64,000 bases of DNA from Azospirillum tabaci (GCF_014596085.1 NZ_JACCJY010000018.1:62001-126000), one strand, 5' to 3'; numbered from the stretch's first letter, positions 8,588 through 17,290 are shown. Notes: generated by a model not told the origin, from the sequence alone. Translations and numbers: made by a program.

Positions 8588-9601
8588 TCAGAAGCCGGCC
8601 AGCACGATCTTGCCCTTGGCCCGCCCGCTTTCGAGCAGGGCGTGGGCGCGCGTCAAGTTGGCGGCGTTGATGGTGCCGAACGTCTCGGTCAGCGTCGTGC
8701 GGACCGTGCCGGCGTCGACGAGGCGCGACACTTCGCTGAGCAGGGCGTGCTGGGCCTCGATGTCGGCCGTGCCGAACACCGGCCGGGTGAACATGAACTC
8801 CCAGTGCAGCGACACGCTCTTGCGCTTCAGCACCATGACGTCCAGCCCCGCCGGATCGTCGATCAGAGCGACGCGGCCCTGCGGGGCGATGAGGGCGGCG
8901 ATCTCCGGGAGATGGGCGCCGGTGTCGTTGGTCGAGAAGACGAAGGCCGGGGCGCCGATGCCCAAAGCCTCCACCTGAGCGGCCAGCGGCTTGCGGTGGT
9001 CGATGACGTGATGGGCGCCCAGGTCGCGGCACCAGGCCTGCGTCTCCTCGCGGGAGGCGGTGGCGATGACCGTCAGGTCGGTCAGTTGCCGGGCGAGCTG
9101 AATGGCGATGGAACCGACGCCGCCGGCCCCGCCGACGATCAGGATGGCGTTGGCCGCCCCCGACACCGGGCGCCGCACGTCCAGCCGGTCGAACATGGCT
9201 TCCCACGCGGTGATGCTGGTCAGCGGCAGAGCGGCGGCCTGGGCGAAGTCGAGGCTGGCCGGCTTCGGCCCGACGATGCGCTCGTCCACCAGATGGAACT
9301 CGGCGTTGGTGCCGTCACGGTCGATGGCCCCCGCGTAGAAGACGGCGTCGCCCGGCTTGAACAGCGTGGCCTGCGGACCAACGGCGACCACCGTGCCGGC
9401 GGCATCCCAGCCCAGCACCTTCATGGCGCCCGGCGCCGGCGGCATGTTGCGGCGGACCTTGGTGTCCACGGGGTTGACCGAGACGGCCTTGATCTCGACC
9501 AGCAGGTCGCGGCCCTGGGGCTCGGGGCGGGGACGCTCGACGTCGATCAGGGCGTCGGGAGCGTCGATGGGCAGGGATTGGGTGAAGGCGACGGCGCGCA
9601 T
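8588..9601 (-). CDS. Zinc-binding-type alcohol dehydrogenase family protein / NADPH:quinone oxidoreductase
   Basis: This is a 337-residue medium-chain dehydrogenase/reductase. The GroES-like part (1-130) contains VNPVDTKVRR and LGWDAAGTVVAVG; the Rossmann part carries the nucleotide motif GGAGGVGSIAIQLA. Structural zinc cysteines are absent, as in the zinc-free quinone reductase subgroup (QorA/YhdH-like). It probably reduces quinones or reactive enones in the cytosol. The divergent neighbour encodes an HxlR-type regulator with N-terminal cysteines, the arrangement seen for QorR/qorA and YodB/azoR1 pairs, so electrophile-responsive control is likely (inference). Confidence 0.88.
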   Translation of the reverse strand: MRAVAFTQSLPIDAPDALIDVERPRPEPQGRDLLVEIKAVSVNPVDTKVRRNMPPAPGAMKVLGWDAAGTVVAVGPQATLFKPGDAVFYAGAIDRDGTNAEFHLVDERIVGPKPASLDFAQAAALPLTSITAWEAMFDRLDVRRPVSGAANAILIVGGAGGVGSIAIQLARQLTDLTVIATASREETQAWCRDLGAHHVIDHRKPLAAQVEALGIGAPAFVFSTNDTGAHLPEIAALIAPQGRVALIDDPAGLDVMVLKRKSVSLHWEFMFTRPVFGTADIEAQHALLSEVSRLVDAGTVRTTLTETFGTINAANLTRAHALLESGRAKGKIVLAGF

Positions 9602-9649
9602 GGCCTGAAGTCCTGTGCTTGTTGCGGCGTGTTGGGCTCTGCCGACAGA

Positions 9650-9677
9650 CTTGCGCCTTGCAGCACCGGGGCGCAAG
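9650..9677. promoter_or_regulatory. Candidate HxlR operator between the divergent pair
   Basis: A perfect 8-bp inverted repeat CTTGCGCC/GGCGCAAG with a 12-base spacer lies in the 117-bp gap between the quinone-reductase and HxlR genes. A direct repeat of GCACAT follows at about 9681 and 9692. Its position suits a repressor acting on both promoters. Confidence 0.5.
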
Positions 9678-9718
9678 AATGCACATGAAACGCACATAGT
9701 GTCGAAAAGGATACCGTC

Positions 9719-10105
9719 ATGGCCCGCATCCCCCACGCCAACCTGGACTGCTCGCCGGGCTGCCCGGTGGAGGGCGTCCTCGCCATCATCGGCGGGAAGT
9801 GGAAGGGGCTGATCCTCTACCACCTGCTGGACGGCACGCTGCGCTTCAACGAAATCCGCCGCCGCGTGCCGAACGTCACCCAGCGCATGCTGACCACCCA
9901 GCTCCGCGAGTTGGAGGCGGACGGGCTGCTGGTCCGCACCGTCTATGCGGAGGTGCCGCCGCGCGTCGAATACAGCCTGTCGCCGCGCGGGCGGAGCCTG
10001 GAGCCGATCATCCTGGCGCTGAAGGCCTGGGGGGAGGAGCATTTGCGCCCGGCTGCCCCAACAGCCGCCGCCCCGACAACCTCGGCGGCCGTCGCGGCGG
10101 CGTAG
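9719..10105 (+). CDS. HxlR family transcriptional regulator
   Basis: This 128-residue MarR-like winged-helix protein has the HxlR core (about 14-108): [39 protein letters not shown] and the wing [16 protein letters not shown]. Cys11 and Cys15 sit just before the core, where related repressors use a cysteine to sense quinones, diamide or disulfide stress. A disordered Ala/Thr/Pro tail follows. It is divergent from a quinone reductase gene, which is probably its target along with itself. The nnrS gene follows 14 bases after its stop and may be co-transcribed. Confidence 0.88.
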   Translation: MARIPHANLDCSPGCPVEGVLAIIGGKWKGLILYHLLDGTLRFNEIRRRVPNVTQRMLTTQLRELEADGLLVRTVYAEVPPRVEYSLSPRGRSLEPIILALKAWGEEHLRPAAPTAAAPTTSAAVAAA

Positions 10106-10119
10106 GGCAGGGACCGGTC

Positions 10120-11250
10120 ATGAGCGCCTTCGTTCCGCCTCCTCCTCAGCGTCCCTGGGGGCACCGCCTGTTCTTCCCCGCCGCCGCCCTTTATGCGGCG
10201 CTCAGCGTGCCGCTGTGGGTGGCCGGCTATTTCGGCTGGCTCGGCATCGGCTGGACTCCGGCGCTGCACGCGCACGAGATGCTGATGGGCTACGCGCTGG
10301 CGGTGGTCGGCGGCTTCCTGCTCACTCGTCCGTCCGGGGTGGCGCTGACCGTCGCCTTCGCCGCGTGGTTGGCCGGACGGCTGGCGGTGCTGGGCGGTCT
10401 TCCGCCGGAGGTCGCGGCACCGGTGGCGCTGTCCTATCCGGTGGCGCTCTTCGTGGTGGCCGGCCTGCCCTTCCTGCGCGCCGCCAAGAGCGGCCACAAC
10501 ATGCTGTTCGGTCCGGTGATCGGCGCCTTCGCGCTGGCCGAGGCGCTGGTCTGGTGGGGCGGCGACGGCGGACGGACGGGAGCGCTGTTCGCGCTTCATC
10601 TCGTCGGCATCCTGATGCTGGTGATGGGAGGGCGCATCATCCCGTCGGCCACGGCGGGGGAAGTCCGCAAGCAGGGCGGGACGCTGGTGGAGCGGGTGCA
10701 GCCGCGCCTGGAATGGGCGGGAGTCGCCGGGGCGGTGCTCGCCGCCCTGACCGTTGCCGTTGGGGGGGGCGTTGGAGGGGCGGCCGGCCCCCTGGCCTGG
10801 ATCGGGGCGGCGGGCGCCGCGCTGGCGGGGGTGACGGCCTGGGCACGACTGGCGCGCTGGCGGACGGGCGCCGTGCTGGGGCGTCCGGACCTGTGGAGCC
10901 TGCATCTGGGCTATGGCTGGCTCGGGCTCGGCTGGCTGTTCCTTGGGGTCGAGCGGCTGGCCCCGCTGACCGGCGGGGCGGGCTGGCACGTGATCGGGGC
11001 GGGCGCACTGGGCACGCTGGCCGCCTCCATGATGGTGCGCGCGACCTTGCAGAGGGAGGCGCTGTCGCCGAACTTTTCCCGGCCCGCCACAGCGGCCATC
11101 GCTCTGGTCGGGCTTTCCGCCGCGTTGCGCGTCGCCGCAGCCAGCACGGCGCCGGACCTGCTGATGCCCGCGGCGGCGCTGGCTTGGTCGGGCGCGCATC
11201 TGCTGGTGCTGTGGGTGCTGCTGCGCGTGCCGAAGCGGATAAGGGCCTGA
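10120..11250 (+). CDS. nnrS: NnrS family membrane protein (copy 1)
   Basis: This 376-residue polytopic membrane protein has about twelve hydrophobic segments and the family landmarks HAHEMLMGYALAVVGGFLLT (near 47-66) and MGGRIIPSATAGE (near 169-181). NnrS proteins bind heme and copper in the inner membrane and protect cells against nitric oxide and iron-nitrosyl stress. The start at 10120 lies 14 bases after the hxlR stop, so it probably reads from the hxlR promoter. A second family member is at 16,001-17,209, and the two differ widely in sequence, so they are old paralogues and not a recent duplication. Confidence 0.87.
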   Translation: MSAFVPPPPQRPWGHRLFFPAAALYAALSVPLWVAGYFGWLGIGWTPALHAHEMLMGYALAVVGGFLLTRPSGVALTVAFAAWLAGRLAVLGGLPPEVAAPVALSYPVALFVVAGLPFLRAAKSGHNMLFGPVIGAFALAEALVWWGGDGGRTGALFALHLVGILMLVMGGRIIPSATAGEVRKQGGTLVERVQPRLEWAGVAGAVLAALTVAVGGGVGGAAGPLAWIGAAGAALAGVTAWARLARWRTGAVLGRPDLWSLHLGYGWLGLGWLFLGVERLAPLTGGAGWHVIGAGALGTLAASMMVRATLQREALSPNFSRPATAAIALVGLSAALRVAAASTAPDLLMPAAALAWSGAHLLVLWVLLRVPKRIRA

Positions 11251-11352
11251 CCCATCCGCACTTGACGCTCCCCGCCGCGCCCCCGACACTCCGACGCAAC
11301 GGCCTTGCCCAAGGGCCATGAGGAGAGGCGGGCAAACCCGCAAGGGGGGATC

Positions 11353-12219
11353 ATGAGCGACGCGTTGGAACCGGCCCGCAGCGCGGGCGTCGTCGGGCTC
11401 GGCTCCATGGGCATGGGGGTGGCGCTGTCGCTGCTGCGCGCCGGCTTCCGGGTCGTCGGCTGCGACCTCGACGCCGCCAAATGCATGAGCCTCGTCACCC
11501 ATGGCGGCGAGGCCGCAGGATCGCCCGCCGACGTCGGGCGCCGGGTGGACCGGGTCATCGTCCTGGTCGCCACGGCGGAGGAGGCGGAGGAGGTGCTGTT
11601 CGGTGCCGAGGGCGTGGCCGGCACCCTGCCGAAGGGCGGCGTGATCGTCCTCTCCACCAGCGTGCCGCCGGACATGGCCGCCGTGGTCGGGCGCCGTCTC
11701 GCCGAGCGGGACCTGCTGATGCTGGACGCGCCGGTCGGCGGCGGCCCGGTGAGGGCGGCGGAGGGCCGCATGGTGGTGATGGCCTCCGGCCCCGAGGACG
11801 CCTTCGCGCGGGCCGCCGACCTGATCGCCGCCGCGTCGGGCACGCTGCACCGCGTCGGCACGGAGCACGGGCAGGGCTCCGCCGTGAAGGCGGTGGAGCA
11901 GATGCTGACCGGCATCCACGCCGCCGCGGTGGCGGAGGCCACGGCCTTCGGTGTCCGTGCCGGAGTCGATCCGCAGCGGCTGGCCGAGATCCTCGCCGCC
12001 GGTCCCTTTCACATCCCGTCTCAGCGGCCGCTGGGCATCGTCGGGACGGATCTTGGCGGCGTGATGGACGCCGCGCGGCGGCTGACCGTTCCGACGCCGC
12101 TGGCCGCCTCCGCCCTGCAACTCTTCACCATGGCCGCCGCGGTGGGGCTTGGGCGGGAAGGCGACGGCGCGCTCGTCCGGATTTTCGACCGGCTGGCCGG
12201 CAACCCCCAGGAGGGCTGA
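11353..12219 (+). CDS. NAD(P)-dependent beta-hydroxyacid dehydrogenase (3-hydroxyisobutyrate/threonate dehydrogenase family)
   Basis: This 288-residue cytosolic enzyme has the Rossmann motif VGLGSMGMGVALSLL (about 13-27), the substrate loop DAPVGGGPVRAAEGRM (about 126-141) and the catalytic lysine in GQGSAVKAVEQML (about 176-188). The closest recalled group is LtnD-type L-threonate dehydrogenase, but 3-hydroxyisobutyrate or tartronate semialdehyde specificity cannot be excluded. It heads a tight operon with an SDR (6-base gap) and a PLP dehydratase (3-base gap). No OtnC/OtnK/DUF1537 kinase is present, so this is not the standard threonate cluster. The start follows an AAGGGGGGA site. Confidence 0.82.
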   Translation: MSDALEPARSAGVVGLGSMGMGVALSLLRAGFRVVGCDLDAAKCMSLVTHGGEAAGSPADVGRRVDRVIVLVATAEEAEEVLFGAEGVAGTLPKGGVIVLSTSVPPDMAAVVGRRLAERDLLMLDAPVGGGPVRAAEGRMVVMASGPEDAFARAADLIAAASGTLHRVGTEHGQGSAVKAVEQMLTGIHAAAVAEATAFGVRAGVDPQRLAEILAAGPFHIPSQRPLGIVGTDLGGVMDAARRLTVPTPLAASALQLFTMAAAVGLGREGDGALVRIFDRLAGNPQEG

Positions 12220-12225
12220 GAAATC

Positions 12226-12981
12226 ATGTCATCGACACGGAAATCCCTCGTCGTCACCGGTGGCGGCCGGGGCATCGGTGCGGCGGTCGCCCGCATGGCG
12301 GCGCAGCGCGGCCACGCCGTCACCTTCTCCTACATCGGCAACGAAGCGGCGGCGGAGGCTACCGTGGCGGCCATCCGCGACGCCGGGGGGCAGGCTCAGG
12401 CGGTGCGGGGCGACGCGGCGCGGGAGGAGGACATCCGCGCCCTGTTCGACGCGGCGGAGGACCGCTTCGGCCCCACCGCCGGGCTGGTCAACAACGCGGG
12501 TATCATCGGTCCCTACGGGCGGCTCGACGAGGCCGCGCCGGGCGACCTGCGCCGCATGCTGGACATCAACGTGACCGGCGCCGTCCTGTGCGCGCGGGAG
12601 GCGGTGCGCCGCATGTCCACCCGCCATGGCGGACAGGGCGGGGGGATCGTCAACATCGGCTCCATCGCCGCCGTGCTGGGCTCGCCCAACGAATATGTGG
12701 GCTACGCGGCCAGCAAGGGCGCGGTGGACAGCCTGACCGTCGGCCTCGCCCGCGAGGTGGCGAAGGAAGGCATCCGCGTGAACTGCGTGCGGCCCGGCCT
12801 GATCGACACCGACATCCAGATCATCCCCGGCATCGGCAACCGGCTCGACAACCCCGCTTTGATCCCGCCCGCCGGGCGCGCCGGGACGGCGGACGAAGTC
12901 GCCGAGACCGTGCTGTGGCTGCTGTCCGACGCTGCGTCCTACGTGACCGGCGCCCTTCTCAACGTCTCCGGAGGCCGCTGA
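12226..12981 (+). CDS. SDR family oxidoreductase (FabG-like)
   Basis: This 251-residue classical short-chain dehydrogenase has the cofactor motif TGGGRGIG (11-18), NNAG (about 88-91), the catalytic Ser in NIGSIAAV and the YxxxK pair in YVGYAASKG, followed by a VRPGLIDTDI loop and the C-terminal YVTGALLNVSGG. Substrate is unknown. Being the middle gene of a three-gene operon, it probably oxidises or reduces a hydroxy-acid intermediate shared with its neighbours. The preceding stop overlaps its ribosome-binding site region (AGGAGGG), pointing to coupled translation. Confidence 0.88.
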   Translation: MSSTRKSLVVTGGGRGIGAAVARMAAQRGHAVTFSYIGNEAAAEATVAAIRDAGGQAQAVRGDAAREEDIRALFDAAEDRFGPTAGLVNNAGIIGPYGRLDEAAPGDLRRMLDINVTGAVLCAREAVRRMSTRHGGQGGGIVNIGSIAAVLGSPNEYVGYAASKGAVDSLTVGLAREVAKEGIRVNCVRPGLIDTDIQIIPGIGNRLDNPALIPPAGRAGTADEVAETVLWLLSDAASYVTGALLNVSGGR

Positions 12982-12984
12982 GCC

Positions 12985-13977
12985 ATGCCCGCTTCGAGTT
13001 CTTTCGCCATCGGCCATCACGACGTCGTGGAGGCCGCGGCGCGGCTGGACGGCTTCGCCGTGCGCACGCCGCTGTTGGAAAACGCCCTGCTGAACGAGCG
13101 GGTCGGCGGGCGCGTGCTGCTGAAGCCGGAGGTTCTTCAGCGCAGCGGCTCTTTCAAATTCCGCGGCGCCTTCAACCGCCTGTCCCAACTGACGCCGGAG
13201 GAGCGCCGGGGCGGGGTGGTCGCCTGGTCGTCGGGCAACCACGCCCAGGGCGTCGCGGCGGCGGCGGCGCTGCTCGGCATGCCCGCGGTCATCGTCATGC
13301 CCAGCGACGCCCCGGCCCTGAAGATCGCCAACACCCGCGGCTACGGCGCCGAGGTGGTGCTGTACGACCGCTGGACCGAGAGCCGCGAAGGCATCGCCAA
13401 GGCCATCGCGGAGGAGCGGGGTGCGGCCACCGTGCCACCTTACGACGATCCGCAGATCATGGCCGGGCAGGGCACGGTCGGGCTGGAGATCGTGGCGCAG
13501 GCGCAGGCCATCGGCGCGGTTCCCGACGACGTGATCGCGCCGTGCAGCGGCGGCGGGCTTATGTCCGGAGTCGCCACGGCGGTGCGCCACAGCTTTCCCG
13601 ACGCCCGACTGTGGGCGGCGGAGCCGGCGGGCTTCGACGATGTGGCGCGCTCGCTGGCCGCGGGAGAGCGGGTGGAGAACGCCGCCGGGCAACGCTCCAT
13701 CTGCGACGCGCTGCTGACCCCGACGCCGGGCGCTCTGACCTTCCCGGTGATGAAGACCCTGCTGTCCGGCAGCCTCGCCGTCACCGACGCGGAGGTGAAG
13801 GCCGCCATGGCCTACGCCTTCACCGTGCTGAAGCTGGTGGTGGAGCCGGGCGGAGCCGTCGGGCTGGCCGCCGTGCTGACGGGCAAGCTGCCGGCGGCTG
13901 GGCGCACGGTCGCGGTGGTGCTGAGCGGCGGCAACGTCGACGCGGCGACCTTTACGGACGCGCTGGCGTCGTCTTAG
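12985..13977 (+). CDS. PLP-dependent threonine/serine dehydratase family protein
   Basis: This 330-residue fold-type II PLP enzyme has the lysine motif RSGSFKFRGA (about 53-62, Schiff-base Lys), the SSGNHAQG loop (about 80-87), the phosphate-binding CSGGGL (about 185-190) and a C-terminal VLSGGN. It lacks the regulatory ACT domain, so it is a catabolic-type dehydratase deaminating L-threonine, L-serine or a hydroxy-amino acid such as 3-hydroxyaspartate. Being last in the operon with two dehydrogenases suggests breakdown of a hydroxylated amino acid or sugar acid. Its 3' end overlaps the convergent methyltransferase gene by 26 bases. Confidence 0.87.
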   Translation: MPASSSFAIGHHDVVEAAARLDGFAVRTPLLENALLNERVGGRVLLKPEVLQRSGSFKFRGAFNRLSQLTPEERRGGVVAWSSGNHAQGVAAAAALLGMPAVIVMPSDAPALKIANTRGYGAEVVLYDRWTESREGIAKAIAEERGAATVPPYDDPQIMAGQGTVGLEIVAQAQAIGAVPDDVIAPCSGGGLMSGVATAVRHSFPDARLWAAEPAGFDDVARSLAAGERVENAAGQRSICDALLTPTPGALTFPVMKTLLSGSLAVTDAEVKAAMAYAFTVLKLVVEPGGAVGLAAVLTGKLPAAGRTVAVVLSGGNVDAATFTDALASS

Positions 13978-14815
13978 CGGCGTCGCGCTCCAGCACGTAA
14001 TAGGCGGCGCCGGGGGCGAATTTCTTGCGCAGCGAGTCGCGGTGGTAGGCGATGTTCCACCGCGTCAGCGCGCAGGCCGCTTCGTCCAGCCGCACCAGCA
14101 GCGGGTTGCCGTAGGGCAGGGAGACGCCGAGCAGCGGCCCCAGCCGTTCGGTCAGCGGGAAGGAGCAGAAGCGGCGCTGCCGCACCGTGAAGCCCAGCCG
14201 GGCGAAGCGCTCCTCCAACCATTGTATGGGGAAGCCGCGCTCGTTCGCGGTCAGGCCGCGGCGGGGCCGGCGCCAGTCGCCCATGGTGCTGATCGGCTCG
14301 CGCAGGATGAACAGCCCGCCGGGCGCGGTGACGCGGGCGAACTCCGCCAGCAGGGCGCCGGCGTTGGGGATGTGGTGCAGCGTGTGCAGGCAGACGGTCA
14401 GGTCGTTCGCCCCGTCCGCGCAGTCGATGCGCCCGCCCAGCGTGGGGCGGCGGTACTCGGCCGGCGTGCCGGCGATGTCGGTCCTCCAGAAGCGCTCGAT
14501 GGGCTCCACGGCCAGGAAGCGGTCCACCTGCCCGGCGATCGGCGCCACGTCGTCCCCCGCGGCGCAGCCGAACGCCAGCGCCTGCCGGAAGCGTCGTCCG
14601 CCCAGGAAGCGGAAAGCGTGACGGTGGTTCAGCGCGTGGTATTCGTAGCGGTAGCCGGGCCGATCGGGCGCCGTGCGCGCGAATTCCTCCGCCGGGTCCC
14701 GCGCCTCGACCCCGTACCAGCCGGCGATCCGGGCCGCGTCGAAGTCGTCGCCGTAAAGGGCGGCGCCGGAGAAATACTGTTCCTCGAAGCTGGCGGACAC
14801 GAAACTTGCGGTCAT
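13952..14815 (-). CDS. Class I SAM-dependent methyltransferase
   Basis: This 287-residue protein has a methyltransferase core: ALAFGCAAGDDVAPIA (about 79-94, degenerate motif I GxGxG), LAVEPIERFW, the DLTVCLHTLHHIPNAG region (about 138-153, motif IV plus helix) and APGGLFILREP (about 164-174). The N-terminal 70 residues and the C-terminal Arg-rich part do not match a group I can name. Substrate is unknown; the layout resembles methyltransferases of polysaccharide or small-molecule tailoring. It is transcribed alone and convergent with the dehydratase gene. Confidence 0.75.
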   Translation of the reverse strand: MTASFVSASFEEQYFSGAALYGDDFDAARIAGWYGVEARDPAEEFARTAPDRPGYRYEYHALNHRHAFRFLGGRRFRQALAFGCAAGDDVAPIAGQVDRFLAVEPIERFWRTDIAGTPAEYRRPTLGGRIDCADGANDLTVCLHTLHHIPNAGALLAEFARVTAPGGLFILREPISTMGDWRRPRRGLTANERGFPIQWLEERFARLGFTVRQRRFCSFPLTERLGPLLGVSLPYGNPLLVRLDEAACALTRWNIAYHRDSLRKKFAPGAAYYVLERDAAKTTPARP

Positions 14816-14981
14816 GGGGGCTGAGGCTCCGCTGGATGGACCGCGCGACGATAACGCGCCGGTTCCGGCGGAAACATTCAGCTTGCCCGCCTAGGACGGA
14901 GGACGAGTCCTATGGCGGAGCGCGATCAGCGGTGTGAAAGGAGGCCTTCGGTTGGGGTGATGCGCCGTCCGCAAGGGGGCA

Positions 14982-15122
14982 CTACAGCCGGATGTCGCTC
15001 TGGAACAGGCCGAGGTCGAGATGCTCCATCGGCACGCGGCGGGCGCGACGGCGGCTGAAGCGCTGCACGGCGTGGCGGGCGCGACCGATGAGGGCGGCGT
15101 AGCTCTTCAACGTCTTGGGCAT
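14982..15122 (-). CDS. Arg-rich small protein, DUF1127-like
   Basis: A 46-residue frame begins MPKTLKSYAALIGRARHAV and continues with a very basic stretch (FSRRRARRVP) before an acidic/hydrophobic tail, the size and composition of DUF1127 proteins. It has a GGGAAGAACGG ribosome-binding site and a terminal TAG. Alphaproteobacterial DUF1127 proteins are often stress- or phosphate-regulated and some bind RNA; no role can be assigned here. It is divergent from the HAD gene. Confidence 0.6.
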   Translation of the reverse strand: MPKTLKSYAALIGRARHAVQRFSRRRARRVPMEHLDLGLFQSDIRL

Positions 15123-15290
15123 GTCCGTTCTTCCCAGCCTGTGTAAAGAGTGAACGGATCACAGCTATGACGGGTCCATGTGACAAATTCTATCGCACCG
15201 CACACCGCGCCAAGGAACGCCGTGCCGCGCCGCCTGTTCGAGAAGGAATACCCCCAAAGACACGGCGCGAAGCATGGTGAGGAGGCGGCG

Positions 15291-16049
15291 ATGAGCGGCG
15301 TTCTGAAGGCCGTCATTTTCGACGTGGACGGCACATTGGTCGACTCGGTGGATCTGCACGCCCACGCCTGGGTGGAGGCGATTCGGCATTTTGGCTACCA
15401 CGCGGAGTTCGACGCGGTGCGCTCCCAGATCGGCAAGGGCGGCGACCAGCTGATGCCGGTCTTCGTGCCGGAGAAGGACTTGGCTCGCGTGGAGGACGAG
15501 CTGGACCATTTCCGACATGAGCTGTTCGCCCGCAAGTACATGCCGAAGGTCCGCGGCTTCCGCCGGGTGCGCGGCCTGTTCCAGCACCTTCACGCCGAGG
15601 GGCTGCGCATCGCGCTCGCTTCCTCTGCCAAGGGGGACGAGCTGGAGCGTTACAAGCGCGCGGCGGAGATCGAGGACTTGGTGGATGTGGAAACCTCATC
15701 CGACGACGCGGAGCGGTCGAAACCCCACCCGGACATCTTCGAGGCGGCGTTGGAGAGGCTGGGCTTGCCGGCGGACGAGGCGGTGGTGGTCGGCGACAGC
15801 CCCTGGGACGCCAAAGCCGCGGGCCGGGCCGGACTGACCGTGGTGGGCGTGCTGTGCGGCGGCTTCGCGGAGCAGGACTTGCGCAAAGCCGGCTGCGCGG
15901 AGATCTTCCGTGATCCGGAAGACCTCCAGCGCCGCTTCGCCGCCAGCCTCATCGGGAGACGCAGCCCGCGCGCCATGGGCCTCTTTCAGCCCGGTCGATC
16001 TCAGCCGGGGCGGCCGTCGGCCCGCGGGGCGAGCAGGATGGGCGCGTAG
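15291..16049 (+). CDS. HAD family hydrolase (beta-phosphoglucomutase/phosphatase-like)
   Basis: This is a 252-residue HAD subfamily IA protein. Motif I is FDVDGTLVDS (about 10-19, nucleophile Asp11 and acid/base Asp13), motif II is ALASSAKG (about 107-114), motif III is the Lys in SKPHPDIF, and motif IV is VVVGDSPWDA. A helical cap lies between motifs I and II. It dephosphorylates a small phosphorylated metabolite; which one cannot be read. The start at 15291 follows GGTGAGGAGG. The last 49 bases overlap the convergent nnrS gene, which makes the C-terminal 16 residues suspect as a functional part. Confidence 0.87.
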   Translation: MSGVLKAVIFDVDGTLVDSVDLHAHAWVEAIRHFGYHAEFDAVRSQIGKGGDQLMPVFVPEKDLARVEDELDHFRHELFARKYMPKVRGFRRVRGLFQHLHAEGLRIALASSAKGDELERYKRAAEIEDLVDVETSSDDAERSKPHPDIFEAALERLGLPADEAVVVGDSPWDAKAAGRAGLTVVGVLCGGFAEQDLRKAGCAEIFRDPEDLQRRFAASLIGRRSPRAMGLFQPGRSQPGRPSARGASRMGA

Positions 16050-17209
16050 ACATACAGGTAGCAGGCGAAGGCCGCGATCCAGGCGGCACCGGCACCCTCC
16101 AGGGCGGGCCAGTAGAGGCCGCCCGGCAGCTCGGGCGCCAGCACCCGCAGCAGCGCGGCTGCGGTCAGCAGGATGTAGGCGGCCACGGTCGGGCGGGTCA
16201 CCACCAGCATCCGCCCGGTGTGGCCGAGCGAGGCCCGCGTCATCACCGCCAGGATCATGGTGGCGAAGGCCCCGGCCGTCAGCGCATGGACCCAGGCGGA
16301 GCTGTCCACGCCCGCCCCCAGCAGATGCGCGGCCTTCAGCGCCAGCGCCGCCGGCACCCAGGCGTAGCCGAGATGCAGCACCCACAGGATCGGCTGGTCG
16401 AGCGTCTTCGCCGGCTGCCAACCGGCCAGCCGCAGGGCGTGGGCCAGCGCCGCGGCGAGCGCCAACAGGCCGGCGATGGCGGCGCCCGGCAGAGCGAGGT
16501 CGGCGGGGATCATCAGCAGGGTCGCGGCGAGAGTCACCTTCTCCACCCAGGGGCGGGAGACGACGGTGCCGTCCAGCCCGCGCAGCCGCAGGGCGTTGCG
16601 GGTGAAGGCCGGGACGATGCGCCCACCGATCACCGCGACCATCATCAGAACGACGCCGATGGCCAGCGTCTCTCCCAGCGCGGTGCCGCCGGACAGCACG
16701 CCCAGCCAGTCCAGATGGAACAGCAGGTTGGCGGCGGTCAGCAGGCCCAGCAGGGCGAGGAAGGCGGTGTTGCGGATCTTGCCCGCCGCCACCAGCGGCC
16801 CGGCCAGCGCGATGCCAAGCGCCGGCAGGAAGGCGAGGTCGAGGATGGCCGCAACCGGCAGCGGCACGCCGACGAAGGGCAGCAGCGCCACCCGGCCGGC
16901 AAGCCACAGCCCGGTTAGGCCGGCCAGCGGCAGGCCGGACAGGGCCTTGGTGCCCGTCCAGCTCGGCACCGCGGTCAGCAGGAAGCCGGCCACGGCGGCG
17001 ACCACGAAGGCGAACAGCATCTCGTGCGCGTGCCAGGAGGCCGCCGGGACGGCGCCGTCCGGCCAGGACCCGGTCGCCAGCACGGCGATCCAGGCCGCCA
17101 GCAGAACGGGTGCGGCAAGGCCGGACAGCAGGAAGAAGGGCCGGAACCCATAGGCGAAGATCAGGGGGACCGGAGGGCGGTCCGGCTGGTCGGCAACGGA
17201 ACTGGTCAT
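16001..17209 (-). CDS. nnrS: NnrS family membrane protein (copy 2)
   Basis: This is a 402-residue polytopic inner-membrane protein with twelve hydrophobic segments. Family landmarks are FAYGFRPFFLLSGLAAP (about 18-34), WHAHEMLFAFVVAAVAGFLL (about 59-78) and VIGGRIVPAFTRNALR (about 195-210); the histidines are candidate heme or copper ligands. The family relieves nitric-oxide stress. Sixty-five bases upstream lies an FNR/NnrR-like palindrome, which fits induction under low oxygen or NO. It is better conserved in NnrS landmarks than copy 1, and sits with mogA and ccoG on the same strand in a block with a micro-oxic respiration theme. Confidence 0.9.
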   Translation of the reverse strand: MTSSVADQPDRPPVPLIFAYGFRPFFLLSGLAAPVLLAAWIAVLATGSWPDGAVPAASWHAHEMLFAFVVAAVAGFLLTAVPSWTGTKALSGLPLAGLTGLWLAGRVALLPFVGVPLPVAAILDLAFLPALGIALAGPLVAAGKIRNTAFLALLGLLTAANLLFHLDWLGVLSGGTALGETLAIGVVLMMVAVIGGRIVPAFTRNALRLRGLDGTVVSRPWVEKVTLAATLLMIPADLALPGAAIAGLLALAAALAHALRLAGWQPAKTLDQPILWVLHLGYAWVPAALALKAAHLLGAGVDSSAWVHALTAGAFATMILAVMTRASLGHTGRMLVVTRPTVAAYILLTAAALLRVLAPELPGGLYWPALEGAGAAWIAAFACYLYVYAPILLAPRADGRPG

Positions 17210-17274
17210 GGCGTTCCCCGCGCGTTTGAGGCATCGATCATGCCGTCACACTGCGCCGGGGGCGGTCACCCTTC

Positions 17275-17290
17275 TTTGACCGCCGTCAAA
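17275..17290. promoter_or_regulatory. CRP/FNR-family binding site candidate upstream of nnrS copy 2
   Basis: TTTGAC-CGCC-GTCAAA is a perfect palindrome with the FNR/NnrR/Dnr spacing (TTGAC-N4-GTCAA). Its centre lies about 73 bases before the nnrS start codon, a sensible position for activation. Confidence 0.6.

Noticed and set aside
11481..14000. 839-residue plus-strand frame across the three-gene catabolic operon
   Set aside because: Arg/Gly/Pro-rich shadow in another frame of three genes with clear catalytic motifs.
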